64,000 nt of DNA from assembly GCA_024362935.1 (NCBI GenBank), contig JANCRA010000028.1, forward strand, positions 7,436,476 through 7,500,475, written 5' to 3'. Below are positions 40,101 through 51,302 of this stretch, in pieces. Below the pieces are notes generated by a model. The model worked only from the letters and a program-made list of their open reading frames with translations, had not been told where the DNA came from and did not search any database. This DNA comes from Setophaga petechia (taxonomy: Eukaryota; Chordata; Aves; Passeriformes; Parulidae). The position numbers and the translations under genes were made by a program. Within the stretch, counting starts at the first letter, position 1. The number at the start of each line of letters is the position of its first letter.

Positions 40101-43100
40101 AATGTGAATTGATCACAGTCTGTCCTTGTGAGCAGGGCTGGGGAGGAGGAGGAGGAGGAGGAGAGAGAGAAAGAGAAAAAGAGAAAGAGGAGAAGGAGAA
40201 GGAGAAAGAGAAGGAGAAAGAGGAGGAGAATGAGGAGAATGAGGAGAAGGAGGAAGGAGGAGGAGGAGGAGGAGGAGGAGGGAGGTTGTTGCAGGAGGAG
40301 CTGTTGGAGAGCTCTGGAAGCTGAGCACCAACATTTGCTTGGCCAGGGAGCAAAGCAAAGAACACTGAAAGCACCAACTCTGCCTCCATCAGGCACCAAA
40401 GCAGGGAATTCCCAGCTCTGGAGGAAAAATCTTTCAAAAATCCACCTGAATTGGCCAGGTTTTTATAGAATAAAGGAATTATTTAATACTATTTCCCCAG
40501 CTCTGCAGTGCTGGGGAAATAATATTAAATAATTAAATAATGGCAGTGCTGCCTTTAGCTTTGCTTTTACACAAGGGATTTTTATCTCTCATTGATTCCT
40601 TAAATCACCTGCTTCCCATGTCAAGGATTTGAGTGCTCATCTCCTGTCATTATTGGGATTTTATTCCTGATTTTTTATGACTCTGGTAGATGGCAGCAGT
40701 TGTAAACACCTCATCTGTCTGCCTGGAAAGTGCTCAGAGCAAATTCCAGCCTTGCTCTCCATGGCCTCGTGTTGGAAACACCAAATTAACATGGGAAAAC
40801 AAAGGAGGTGGATTCCCTGCTTCCCATCACCAGTGGAAACATATTTTATCTCTCCAAAAGCAAAGCAAACTAATAATAAATAAATAAATTGATTAATTAA
40901 TAGGAGGTTTTCCTGGAGCTTTCATATTAACAGTAAGGGACTGTTAATATGTCACAAATGCTGGATTGAAATTTCACTACCTTTTTCTTCTGAAGCTGAA
41001 GGTGATGATGAAAATGGACATTTTTAGCTGGATCATCCAGCAGCCAGTGGCAGAGGCCTTTTGAAATGAAATTATATCTCTGAGGTATCTCCAGACACAC
41101 AGAAATTGGTGGTTGTAAACATGGAGTAATCTGTGTTCTCTTAAAAACTGTGAGGTTTCCTTTCTAAAATCCCCCGGGGGAAAACCCTCCAGAACCAGAT
41201 TAAATATACTTTAAACTCTACAGAATTAGTTTAAATATGCTTTAAACTCTCCAGAATCCATTTAAATATGCTTTAAAATGCCCTATAATAAAAAGTCAAG
41301 GATGTTCAGCTCACCATGAGAATGGTTCAGCTTTATTCAATGCTGAAGATGAAACATCATCAACATCATCTTTTTTAAGGAACAAATTGCTCCACGTTTT
41401 TCTCTCTGAATGGAAAAGCAGATATGAATTTTGTGCTTTTTAAAAATGTATTTCTACCTTGGAGAAGGTAATAAATGCCAAGATTTCATTTTTTCCAAAT
41501 TGTAGTTCCCTGTTGGAACTTTGTATTTGCAACGAGCTAAAAGAACAAACAAGTTGCTGCCATTTGATGAGACTGGAACTCCTTAGGTATGAAAATTGTT
41601 CTGGTGGTTGTGTGTTCATGGCAGAGGTTTGGGATGTCTGAGTTGTTTAACATTTCTGCAGACTTTAACAAAGCAGCAGTTAATTAATCTTGCACAGTAA
41701 TCATCTGAGGGTCTCTGCTTGCCAAAAGGCTGAACACATCAGAGTCCCCAAATCATTGAAATATCCAAATTGTGCCCCTGCAGCCAGGATGGTTCCTGCA
41801 GTGCCATTTCACCCCCAAATCATTGAAATATCCAAATTCTGCCCTGCAGCCAGGATGGTTCCTGCAGTGCCATCTCACCCCCAAATCATTCAAATATCCA
41901 AATTCTGCCCCTTTAACCAGGATGGTTCCTGCAGTGCCATTTCACCCCCAAATCATTCAAATATCCAAATTCTGCCCCTTTAACCAGGATGGTTCCTGCA
42001 GTGCCATTTCATCCCCAAATCATTCAAATATCCAAATTCTGCCCCTTTAACCAGGATGGTTCCTGCAGTGCCATTTCATCCCCAAATCATTCAAATATCC
42101 AAATTGTGTCCTTCAGCCAGGATGGTTCCTGCAGTGCCATTTCACCCCCAAATCATTCAAATTGTGCCCCTTTAACCAGGATGGTTCCTGCAGTGCCATT
42201 TCACCCCCAAATCATTGAAATATCCAAATTGTGCCCTTCAGCCAGGATGGTTCCTGCAGTGCCATTTCACCCCCAAATCATTCAAATATCCAAATTCTAC
42301 CCCTTTAACCAGGATGGTTCCTGCAGTGCCATTTCATCCCCAAATCACTGAAATATCCAAATTGTGCCCTTCAGCCAGGATGGTTCCTGCAGTGCCATTT
42401 CACCCCCAAATCATTCAAATATCCAAATTGTGCCATTTCACCCCCAAATCATTGAAATATCCAAATTCTGCCCTGCAGCCAGGATGGTTCCTGCAGTGCC
42501 ATTTCACCCCCAAATCATTCAAATATCCAAATTGTGCCCCTTTAACCAGGATGGTTCCTGCAGTGCCATTTCACCCCCAAATCATTCAAATATCCAAATT
42601 GTGCCATTTCACCCCCAAATCATTGAAATATCCAAATTGTGCCCCTGCAGCCAGGATGGTTCCTGCAGTGCCATCTCACCCCCAAATCATTCAAATATCC
42701 AAATTGTGCCCCTGCAGCCAGGATGGTTCCTGCAGTGCCATCTCACCCCCAAATCATTCAAATATCCAAATTGTGCCCCTGCAGCCAGGATGGTTCCTGC
42801 AGTGCCATCTCACCCCTGGGTTCTCAGCTCTGTGTTTGCATCACTGCAGCACTGAGGGCACCCCCAAATCACCCAGTAATGTGAATTTTCTTCACTTTTA
42901 CAGGGCAGAGAAGCTGCAGCTGCTGAACCACAGGCCAGTGAGTGCAGTGGAGATCCAGCTGGTGAGTAGAGGATGTCAAATGTGTAAAAACATTTCACCA
43001 GTGCCTGGGCCTGCCCAGGCTGAGCTGCCAGCCTGAGCCTGGAGAGAATTCAATAATTGCTTCCTCATGGGCCAGTGATTGAATGGATCCCTTATTTTAT

Positions 43101-46100
43101 ACACATTTTACATCCACGGCTTCAAATCCACTCAGCTTCCTCTCAGACCAATTCTCCACCTCTCTTTTTTCATTTTAAATGCCCAATGCAGTCATTAAAG
43201 GTGATTTATCAAAGTATTGTAAATAATAATGTGTTCAGTATTTTTGCTGTGCAGCTCTCTGATGGAATACTTAATTTTTTTTACATCTTCCCTGCTTTAA
43301 ATACTTGATTTTTTTACATCTTCCCTGCTTTAAATACTTGATTTTTTTACATTTTCCCTGCTTCAAATCCACTCAGCTTCCTCTCAGACCAGTTCTCCAC
43401 TTCTCTTTTTTTCACTTAAAATGCCCAATGCGGTCATTAAAGGTGATTTATCAAAGTATTGCAAATAGGAATATATTTAATATTTTTGCTGCACAGCTCT
43501 CTGATGGAATAGTTTATTTTTTTACATCTTCCCTGCTTTAAATACTTTATTTTTTTACATCTTCCCTGTTTCAAATCCACTCAGCTTCCTCTCAGAGCCC
43601 TCTCAGACCAATTCTCCACATGCTCAATGCAGTCATTAAAGGTGACTTATAAAAGTATTTTAAATAAGAATATATTTAATTTTTTGCTGTGCAGCTCTCT
43701 GGTGGAATACTTTATTTTTTTACATCTTCCCTGTTTTAAATACTTTATTTTTTTACATCTTCCCTGCTTCAAATCCACTCAGCTTCCTCTCAGAGCCCTC
43801 TCAGACCAATTCTCCACCTCTCTTTGTTTCATTTAAAATGCCCAATACAGTCATTAAAGGTGACTTATAAAAGTATTGTAAATAAAAATATATTTAATTT
43901 TTTGCTGTGCAGCTCTCTGATGGAATACTTTCTTTTTTTACATCTTCCCTGTTTTAAATGGTTTTTTGTTACACTAAAATCCAAAATTCTAAAAAGAAAT
44001 GAGCTGCAATGCAGGATGAGAAATGGATATAAACTTTCTGATGGAAAGTAGCCATTGTCAGTGTAAGAATAATTCAGCTGCAAAGAGGGATTAGAGTCAC
44101 TAAATAGAAATAAATGCTTCTGTTCTCCCAAACATCTCCTCAGGAGTACAAAGCCCTGTGGCCATAGAGAGATTGTTACACTCAGGATATTATTTCAATA
44201 AAGATCTCTTGCATTAAGAACATCTGGTTGCAATCTTGGAACCAAGCTGGGCAGGAGGAACAGGATCAGATTTACTATAAAAAAGGGGAAGGATTGAAGA
44301 GGAACCATTGGAACATTTTTCTTGTGTCACTGAGGAGCAGAGATGAAAATGCTGAAAGCATCTCCCAGGAATGATTCCAGCTGAGGAGATCAGTGACCAC
44401 CAGGAGCTTTAAGTCAGTCAGAATCCACAGTTGGTGTCTCACAGCTCTGGTAGCTCCATGTGCTTACACTGATTTATTTCATTGCCATCTGCAGGCTGTT
44501 CTTCCCTTCTGTAAATGCAGTCACCTTCTGGGGTCACTGCATGGCTTTGTCTGTCCTACCTTCATTGTTATCCTGCCTACACAGAAAATATTATATAAAA
44601 AATAATTATAAATATATTAATAATATATAATATATATTATATATAAAAATATATATATAATATATATTATATATATATATAATATATATATTATATATAT
44701 ATTATATATATTATATATTATATATATTATTTATTATATATAATTATATAATATATATTTATAATTATATATATTATATATTATATATATAATATATATA
44801 ATATATATATATAAATATATAAAAATATATATATATAAAATATATATATAAAATATATATATTAAAGAAAAAAAAATATATATATAAATATATAATATTT
44901 ATAAATATGACGAGGTAGACGGGAGACTTGCTCATCCCATGATGACCGAGAAAATCTCAGATTTATTGATGAACAGAAACACTTTTATAATCACAGTAAT
45001 AAGGCTCATACTTACTGCAAAACTAGAGCTCACTATTGATCAGCTATAAAAAGTCAGTTTCAGCTATAAAAAGTCAGTTTCAGCTATAAAAAGTCAGTTT
45101 CCACCTTTCTCAAGATGTTTGTGGCCTCCCCTCTACCTCCTGTTATCACATAAATTATTAAACAACTTCTTGCTCAAAGAAACCATGGCCTTGAATTAGG
45201 CAGCTGTTGCTTTCTCAGATGCACTTTCTCACATCAGTTTTTTCCCATTGACTATGTCTCAGTAAAAAACTGTCCACATAAATATAGATAGATTTAAATA
45301 GATTATTTTTATATATTTAATATTTATTTTATTTATATATTTAAGGGAATATTTATATATTTAAAGAAATATTTATATATTTCAAGAAATATATTATATT
45401 AAATATATATTTATTTCTCTCTGAATGGAAAAGCATATTTTGATTTTGTGCTTTTTAAAAATGTATTTCCACCTTGGAGAATTTCATACTTACAGGCTGG
45501 CACATTGTCTTTTCTACTGGAAAATATTTTGGAAAATGAAAGATCTTAAGGGGGTTTAAACAGTTTGTTTTCTCAACCATGTGTTTTGCCTTGCCTTTGG
45601 TTAATTATCTCTGAGGGACATTAATTCAGTCATTCAGTCTTTTACTTTATTTCTTTTTTGATGTGTTTTTTTCCTATTGATGTGGTGCTGAGCAGTTTCA
45701 AATCACTGCTCAAAGGAGGAAATAACAGTGATTTTCTCATCAAACATCTCCCTCCCCCACTGGAGGTAAATTATGTGCTTGATTGCTTTGGAAATGATCA
45801 GAGCCCCTATTTCCTTTATTACTGTACTTTACTGATTATTTAAAAATCTAATTCTTAGCTTATTATTCAGTGAACAATAGCTTTTAACCCACAGGTTGTT
45901 TTTTGATGCTGAGGTTTGTTGACCAGATGCTGAGAGAATTTCTCAGTTCCTTCAGGACTTTTTGGGGTTCTTCAGTGTGGCTTTATTTATTCTTCATTCT
46001 TGATTTATTGTTATAACTCAGGAGACTAAACCAAATAAACATTAGCACTGAAAGCAGCACAGGGAGGAGGATGAAGTCTCTTAAATTCTGCTTTTATTTG

Positions 46101-49100
46101 GGTAAGCACAAAAGATAGGTATGGTTTGAATTAAGGATGTTTGTCCTTGTTTCACTGAGTAAAAAAAGGAATTTAAGACAGTCCTGAGTGATTTGGTGCT
46201 TCCATTTGTCTGTGGCACTGTGAACATGGATTTACACCTTAATTTATGAATAAACACTTTAATCCCTGGGATTATCTTCATGGGCTGGCTGGGAATTTCT
46301 GAGAATTCAATTTGAGCTGCAGGGGGAACGTGCTGCTTGTAGTATGAGCTGAGAGAATTTTACAGCAATTAATTGATAAAGTTTTCCTCTTTGATTAATG
46401 TAGAGCATTGTGGAAACTAAATGGGAGCATTGCTGATTTTATGAATATATTGCAATGGAAATTGAGTATCTAACTTCTCTAATTTGGGTGAAACAGAAAT
46501 GATGAGTGAGTCCTGAGCTCTGAATAATCCCATTTCACAGGTAGCACCCACTGGCTGTGGTGATGAATGACATTGATGTGCTGCAGCAAATTCTCCTAAA
46601 GCCCTGGAGTTATTTTGGGGCAGCACAGCCTTGAATGCTGAAAAGCAGCAGTGACAATTATTTATGACATCAGGGGGCTTTTAATGCAGAAATGATATTT
46701 CTGTCACACTCCCCACTTCTGCTGCTCACCCAAATTCTGCAGATATTTAGGCCAGCAGCACTTGGGTCAGAAATACGCCAAATTTGGGTCAGAAATACCT
46801 CAAACCTGGGTCAGAAATCCCCCAAAGTTTGGTCAGAAATAGCCCAGCTTTGGTCAGAAATAGCCCAGTTTGGGTCAGAAATAGCCCAAACTTGGGTCAG
46901 AAACACCCCAAACTTGGGTCAGAAATAGCCCAAACCTGGGTCAGAAATCCCCCAGACTTTGGTCAGAAATACCCCAGACTTTGGTCAGAAATAGCCCAAA
47001 CTTGGGTCAGAAATAGCCCAAACTTTGGTCAGTAATACCCCAAACTGGGCTCAGTAATACCCCAAACTTTGGTCAGAAATACCCCAAACCTGGGTCAGAA
47101 ATCCCCCAAAGTTTGGTCAGAAATCCCCCAAAGTTTGGTCAGAAATAGCCCAAACTTGGATCAGAAATACCCTAAACTTGGGTCAGTAATACTCCAAACT
47201 TGTGTCAGTAATACCCCAAACTTTGGTCAGAAACACCCCAAACTTGGGTCAGTAATACCCCAAACTTTGGTCAGAAATACCCCAAACTTGTGTCAGTAAT
47301 ACCCCAAACTTTGGTCAGAAACACCCCAAAGGTTTCCCATGGCATCCTCTGAGAGGGGGAGCTGTTCCCATTAGGGCTGGGTGGCACTGCCAACATCAAC
47401 ATCTGAGCTCATCCCCTCCCTCCAAACATTTGCATTTTTGTTTTCTTTACTCTAAACTTTGCATTCCTGGCTGCTGATGGGCCCAGTCTGGCTCCTGAGC
47501 AGTTTCAGCCAGTGCAGGGCTTTTGGCTGGACATTTTCTCCAAGATTGGTAAAATTGCTGCTGGGAAAGGAGGCACCTGAATCCATTTGGGGATTTTGCC
47601 TCTTGGGCTGCTTCTTACATCTCATTTCTCTTCTCAGCACCATATTTCTTAGTGCTCTCAGCATCAAAGGTATTTTGTCTTGCAGCTGTAAATCTGAAGG
47701 CTGAGAACATCTGCTGAATGTAGAATGAGTGACCTCCTGTTCCCCTGAGATCTGTTTTCCTTCAGGACAGTTTCATTTGCCTCTTTATCTACATGCTGTC
47801 TGGGCTTAATTTTTGAATTTTTCCTTTTGGCTTGTTGCTGTGCTGCTTCCTCACTGCTTATGTTGTCATAAATCATCTCAGGCTGGTTTTTTCACTTCCT
47901 GAAAAACTGAAAAAAAAATTCATTTTCACAGTTTGTCCTTTTGAGCCTTTGAAATCTCAATATCACAACAAAATAAGGCTGAAACATCAACTTGACTAAG
48001 AAGCTGTCTGTCCATCCTGCTAAGTGTTCATTTGTGTCTGTTGGGGATTCCTGGGAGCTGCTGGAGAGGCACCAAGAGGTGAATTCTGCTGCAGGAATTG
48101 AAGGAATTCCCACTTCCCTCTGGATGTGTCAGCAGAAGGGAATTTGGGAGCTCCATCCCCTCCTCAGTGCAGGGTCTGGCATCTCTAAAACAACATTTTA
48201 ATGAAATCACTTAGAGCACCAGAGCATCTGAAACAGCAGAGATGATTTTCTTTGATCAGCTTCGTGCTCAGCTGGGATTTCTGGGGCTGCAGAGCAACCC
48301 CCAGAGCTGCTGAGTCTGTCCCTGCAGTCTGTCAGCCTCGTGCTGGGCCACAAAAATCACATCACAGGGCTTGTTCACGCTGGGATTGGGGCATTACTCA
48401 TCCAGAGTCACTGGGCAGCAGGGAAGAAAACAGGGATTAGAATTCACAGGTTCTGCTTAAAATCTGGAGTTGGTAAGAGCTGATCAGAAATCCCTCCCTG
48501 CTTTTTGTTTGAGTTCTGATGGCATCAGAGCAAGCACCTAAAGGAGAAAGTGGAAGGGGGAAAGGGAGAGGAGATACAGATACAGATAAAATTAAAATGG
48601 GAAGAGGGTTGAACTTTATGGATGCAATAAATCAAACCTAAACAAGGCCAAGTGCTGTTTTCTGAGGGATGGCAACAGATCTGGGAGACATTGGTTCAGT
48701 GATCCTGCCTGGAGTGATCCAGGTGTCCAGAGCACCTGGGCTGGTTCTTTGTGCAGCTCCTGCTCCCACCCTGACAGTGGAGTGTAACAGAAGTGAATAA
48801 CCCCATGGCCCAGTCTGAAAGCCAGGCTGGTGATGCTCTGTGAGATTTGCCAGCAGAGGTCATGGGAGAGGAGGGGTTTGTCAGCAGCACTGGCACTGAG
48901 GAGGGGCTGGAGTGGATTTGATCATGGAATCACAATCCCAGAATCGTCTGGGCTGGGAGACACCTGAAAGAACATTTAGTTCCAGGGACACCTTCTGCTT
49001 CCACACCTCTGGAGTGGTGCTGATGCTCCAAGGTGAGCTGAGCTGATTCCCTGGGGGAGCTGCTGGCAGGAATCAGCTGCAGGGGCTCTCCCAGCCAGGA

Positions 49101-50446
49101 TCTCAGTGTGTGTGAGCACAGGCAGTGCAGAGGAGCAGCTGCAGGGGAGCAGAGCCAGGGCTGCTGTTCAAGCCTGTGTCCTGCAGTAGCTGTTGAGCTT
49201 GGAAAGCCACTCCTCAGGGATTTCATCCTTTGATGGGGATAGTCCCCAGAAAGTCATTAACAAATGGAAATTCGGTGTCTGCCTTTTGCTGAGGAGTGGA
49301 TTCTCTGTGTGTGTGCAGATCTGTGGATGATGCTGATGAAAGATGATCAGATTGTTTTTCTTCAGAGTCCTCTTTGCACAGAAATGAGTTGAAGTCCCAC
49401 TCTGCTTTTCAGAAGGCATCTGAAGAGCTGGCAGTTTACAGCTAGAGCTGATTAAACCTGCCTTGACTTGGAACCATCATTACTATAAATCACTCCTCTT
49501 CAAAGGCCATTCTCAAGGACTTGCTGTAAAAAAAAAGAAAACTCAAACCCCACAATCCTAATTGGTTTCATTTGTGTTTGAAGAGTTCTTCTGACTTGCT
49601 TTTCCAGTCCTCTGACAAGCTTTTTTCCCTTTTAACAGCTGCCTATAAATTAGGGCAGTTGTTTTACTGGTAGCAGTGATAGAAAAGCTGCCACAGCTCC
49701 ACAGTGGGAGTAGGTCCCCAATTAATCTCCTGGAATCATGGAGTTGAGTCATGGCAGTGTTTTTGATGTTGCTCAGAGCTTTTAAATGTCTTTATATCCA
49801 GGAGTCTCCCAATCCAAGCAAATTCCAGTGGAGTACAGCTGCTGTAGGATGAGGTGGTTTCTTTTATGAACTGATTATTTCCTGCAGGTACTGGATGGGG
49901 TGCCAAGGTTTGGGGAATTCCTCTCAGGATATCCCATGAAAACACAGAAACTTGGGAGAAAGGTCAGGAAGGTGGGGCTGCATCTGAGCTAAAGGAAAAG
50001 CTCAGGACAAGGATGTGGGGCTTGAGGGAGGCTTTAGGGGAAGCCAGGCTGTTCCCAGGGTGGTGTTTTCCTTGCTGTAAGGAAATCAGGATCTCATTAC
50101 ACAGTGCCAATTGTCGTGCTGAACAATGGAGTTCTTTCTTTCTTTCTTTCTTTTTTTCACAATATTCCAAAATGCTTTTGTGATGAGCTCAGGCTGTGTC
50201 TTGACAAAGTCTTCCCTGCTGAGCCGAGTCCTTCTCCCTGAGGGAGGAAGTGTGGGTTTGATGATGCCAATGAAGTTTTTGGGGATTTTTTTTGACCTGC
50301 AGATGGTGGAAGAAAGCGAGGAGAGGCTGACAGAGGAGCAGATCGAGGCCCTGCTGCAGACTGTCACCAGCATCCTGCCAGGGGACCCCGAGGAGCAGCA
50401 CAGGGACTCAGCCATGGCAGCAGAGGACAAAGGTGACCAGGCATAG
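25132..50446 (+). CDS. CRCP: CGRP receptor component protein / RNA polymerase III subunit RPC9
   Basis: CRCP (RPC9, the orthologue of yeast Rpc17) is an Rpb4-like subunit of the RNA polymerase III stalk, needed for initiation; the same protein was first described as a component of the CGRP receptor. Six coding exons give 146 codons plus stop: 25132-25139, 28265-28301, 29578-29676, 31835-31929, 42904-42961, 50303-50446 (TAG). All junctions are GT/AG and the phase is continuous. Exon 1 encodes only Met-Glu and two bases of Val. Recognisable stretches: MEVKDANAALLSNFE, VYQLLTDLKQQRKESGK, LKYISKTPC, EKLQLLNHRP (N-terminal Rpb4-like helices), then MVEESEERLTEEQIEALL and the acidic tail ending EDKGDQA. 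Human CRCP is 148 aa, so length agrees. Introns 4 (11 kb) and 5 (7.3 kb) are loaded with repeats. Identity is secure from near-identity to vertebrate CRCP. Confidence 0.97.
25262..25620. repeat. Minisatellite in CRCP intron 1
   Basis: Imperfect units of about 18-35 bp built from GTGAGGGTGCAATGGATCC and GTGAGGGTACAATAAATCC, beginning about 120 bp after the exon 1 donor. Confidence 0.85.
26930..27360. promoter_or_regulatory. Candidate conserved non-coding element in CRCP intron 1
   Basis: Within an AT-rich intron this block keeps many CpGs (TCCGCAG, TACGTA, ATCCGCGGGG, AATGCGTGCC, CTCGGGTCAGCG, GAACGTGACAG) and holds a perfect octamer ATTTGCAT (26,975-26,982) and a perfect CArG box CCATATATGG (27,127-27,136), the SRF consensus. 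Such composition is typical of conserved developmental enhancers. No alignment was possible here, so the role is inference. Confidence 0.4.
28302..31834. other. CRCP introns 2 and 3
   Basis: Intron 2 (28,302-29,577) and intron 3 (29,677-31,834) flank coding exon 3. I see no RNA gene, clear transposon or tandem array in either, only AT-rich unique sequence. Confidence 0.6.
33158..33306. repeat. 30-bp tandem repeat, five copies
   Basis: Five head-to-tail copies of a 30-bp unit (GAGGGTTAACTCTTAGTGTT plus ATCACTTTCT), nearly identical, in CRCP intron 4. Each unit carries the palindrome GTTAAC. Confidence 0.95.
36131..36510 (-). mobile_element. Solo LTR of an endogenous retrovirus, passerine-type
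   Basis: Minus-strand sequence with LTR organisation: a U3-like part with CCAAT motifs (GGCCAATCACAG; TGATTGGTTC), an AATAAA signal at 36,210-36,205, and a short U5-like end. The pattern (start near ACAGACATGTTTTATG, end near CCTCAGACCCCTGCAAACAC) resembles a family I associate with songbird genomes. No internal retroviral genes are adjacent, so it is a solitary LTR. Boundaries are approximate and no clear target duplication was found. Confidence 0.65.
36838..38312. repeat. Minisatellite, 28-bp unit, about 50 copies
   Basis: About 1.47 kb of tandem units GGAATTGCCATGGTGGGATT plus TCTCAGCA (28 bp), with 25-bp variants lacking a TTC-type triplet and variants reading GCTGTGTTGG or CCACATTGG in the middle. 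It lies in CRCP intron 4. Because 28 is not a multiple of three and no unit contains a forward stop, all three plus frames stay open for hundreds of codons. The predicted 500-residue repeat proteins are therefore not evidence of a gene. Confidence 0.97.
38800..39165. repeat. Compound tandem repeat in CRCP intron 4
   Basis: Alternating blocks of AGGAAATTCCAGGTACACAG and CCCAGCAGTCAGTTTGTGGG with AGAGCCTGGTCCCAGCAGTC. There are about four higher-order copies of roughly 85 bp. Confidence 0.85.
40139..40292. repeat. Purine-only microsatellite (GGA/GAGAAA)n
   Basis: About 150 bp containing almost only G and A on the plus strand, with GAGGAGGAGG ends and an AGAAAGAGAA centre. The predicted Glu/Lys-rich or Leu/Ser-rich frames are by-products. 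Confidence 0.95.
41745..42825. repeat. Minisatellite, about 67-bp unit, about 16 copies
   Basis: Units contain CCAAATCATTCAAATATCCA, AATTGTGCCCC or TTTAACCAGG, GATGGTTCCTGCAGTGCCAT and TTCACCC. A few shortened units lack the central part (near 42,430 and 42,605). The array ends about 80 bp before CRCP exon 5. Confidence 0.95.
43060..43970. repeat. Tandem repeats of about 200-240 bp in CRCP intron 5
   Basis: Four degenerate copies of a block containing TCAAATCCACTCAGCTTCCT, CTCAGACCAATTCTCCAC, CAGTCATTAAAGGTGA, GCTGTGCAGCTCTCTGATGG and TTTTTTACATCTTCCCTGC, the last of which is locally repeated. Confidence 0.85.
44585..44900. repeat. AT-rich microsatellite (TATA)n
   Basis: About 315 bp of nearly pure A and T, mostly alternating TATATA with short palindromic interruptions. 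It could extrude cruciforms. A solo LTR follows immediately. Confidence 0.95.
44908..45278 (-). mobile_element. Solo LTR with 6-bp target duplication
   Basis: On the minus strand the element begins TGTGGACAG and ends CTACCTCGTCA, the TG...CA ends expected of an LTR. It is flanked by TAAATA at 44,902-44,907 and 45,279-45,284, a six-base duplication compatible with class II (ERVK-like) integration. Inside are three tandem copies of a 21-bp motif (CAGCTATAAAAAGTCAGTTTC on the plus strand, 45,042-45,102) and an AATAAA signal near the 3' end. No retroviral coding sequence is present. Chance occurrence of the duplication in AT-rich flanks cannot be excluded. Confidence 0.75.
46755..47330. repeat. 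Minisatellite, about 23-bp unit, about 25 copies
   Basis: Units of the type CAAACTTGGGTCAGAAATAC followed by CCC, with variants CTTTGGTCAG. Nearly every unit carries a GGTCA hexamer half-site. It lies in CRCP intron 5. Confidence 0.95.
48925..49005 (-). mobile_element. CR1 LINE short 3'-end fragment
   Basis: ATGGAATCACAATCCCAGAA, CTGGGCTGGGAGACACCTGA and TAGTTCCAGGGACACCTTC resemble the degraded antisense 3' end of CR1. It lies in CRCP intron 5. Confidence 0.65.
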
Positions 50447-51053
50447 CAGGCAGCACTTCCAGAAGAGAACCAGCTGCTGTTAGTCTGGGTTTGATACCAG
50501 TTCCATCCTGTATTGGACATAACTGTAAAATAGATTCAGATTTTTATGATTTGGAGGTGATGAGGGAAGCAATTGTTCAGGAGGAAGCAAACACAATTGT
50601 TTGGGGGTTTTGTCATGAACGGGGGTGGCAGTGCCAGGGTTTGCAGTGGAGCAGCCTCAGCAGTGCTGGGGCTCTGCATCTTTGGGGATTTTTGCATTTC
50701 CCACAGAATCAGCACAGAGAATTCCTTTCAGCTTTGCAGCTGCCCAGGTGGCTTCCAGAGCAGTGCAAAGCCAATTCTGGGGCTGTTTGCAGAGCAGGGA
50801 TGTACAGGAGCTCCCAAATCTGGGCATCATGGAATTGAGAGCATCTGTGGGATGGCACCTCAAGGATGTCTGAGAGTCCCTTTAAATCAAAGAGATCCAG
50901 ATTCAGCAAACTGCACTGAAAGCAGGGAGCTGGGGGTTTGAAGCTCTGAAATCAAAGCTGTGAGTGCCCAAACAGCAGAAAATTGAGGTGTCTCTGCCCT
51001 CTGAACATTTATTGCAATATTCACACACACACAAGGCACTCCTGAGATGGAGG

Positions 51054-51302
51054 AATAAATGAGGCAACACTGAGCTCTTGATCTGCCTTGGGAAAATGAG
51101 AGTCAGGCCTGGATGAAGCAGAATTTCCTGAGCTTTTTTGTGTGGTGAAGGATTTCAGGATCAAGTATTTCATGTTGAAAGCCTTTGGGATTATAATAAA
51201 TCATTTGTGTGTGAATATCCACACAAAGTCAGCCACTGGTTTAAATTGTGGCTGCAGACCATTCTTTTATAATTATTATGATCTACTGGAAATAGAAATA
51301 AA
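51054..51302 (+). terminator. Candidate CRCP poly(A) signals
   Basis: Three AATAAA hexamers follow the CRCP stop at 51,054-51,059, 51,195-51,200 and 51,297-51,302, giving a 3' UTR of roughly 0.6 to 0.9 kb. Which one is used cannot be told from sequence. Confidence 0.5.

Noticed and set aside
40128..40532. Glu/Lys/Arg-rich frames over the GGA repeat
   Set aside because: Microsatellite translation without any flanking conserved sequence.
41745..47330. Regularly spaced repeats that look at first like a CRISPR array
   Set aside because: Units are head-to-tail minisatellite copies without unique spacers, in introns of a vertebrate gene.
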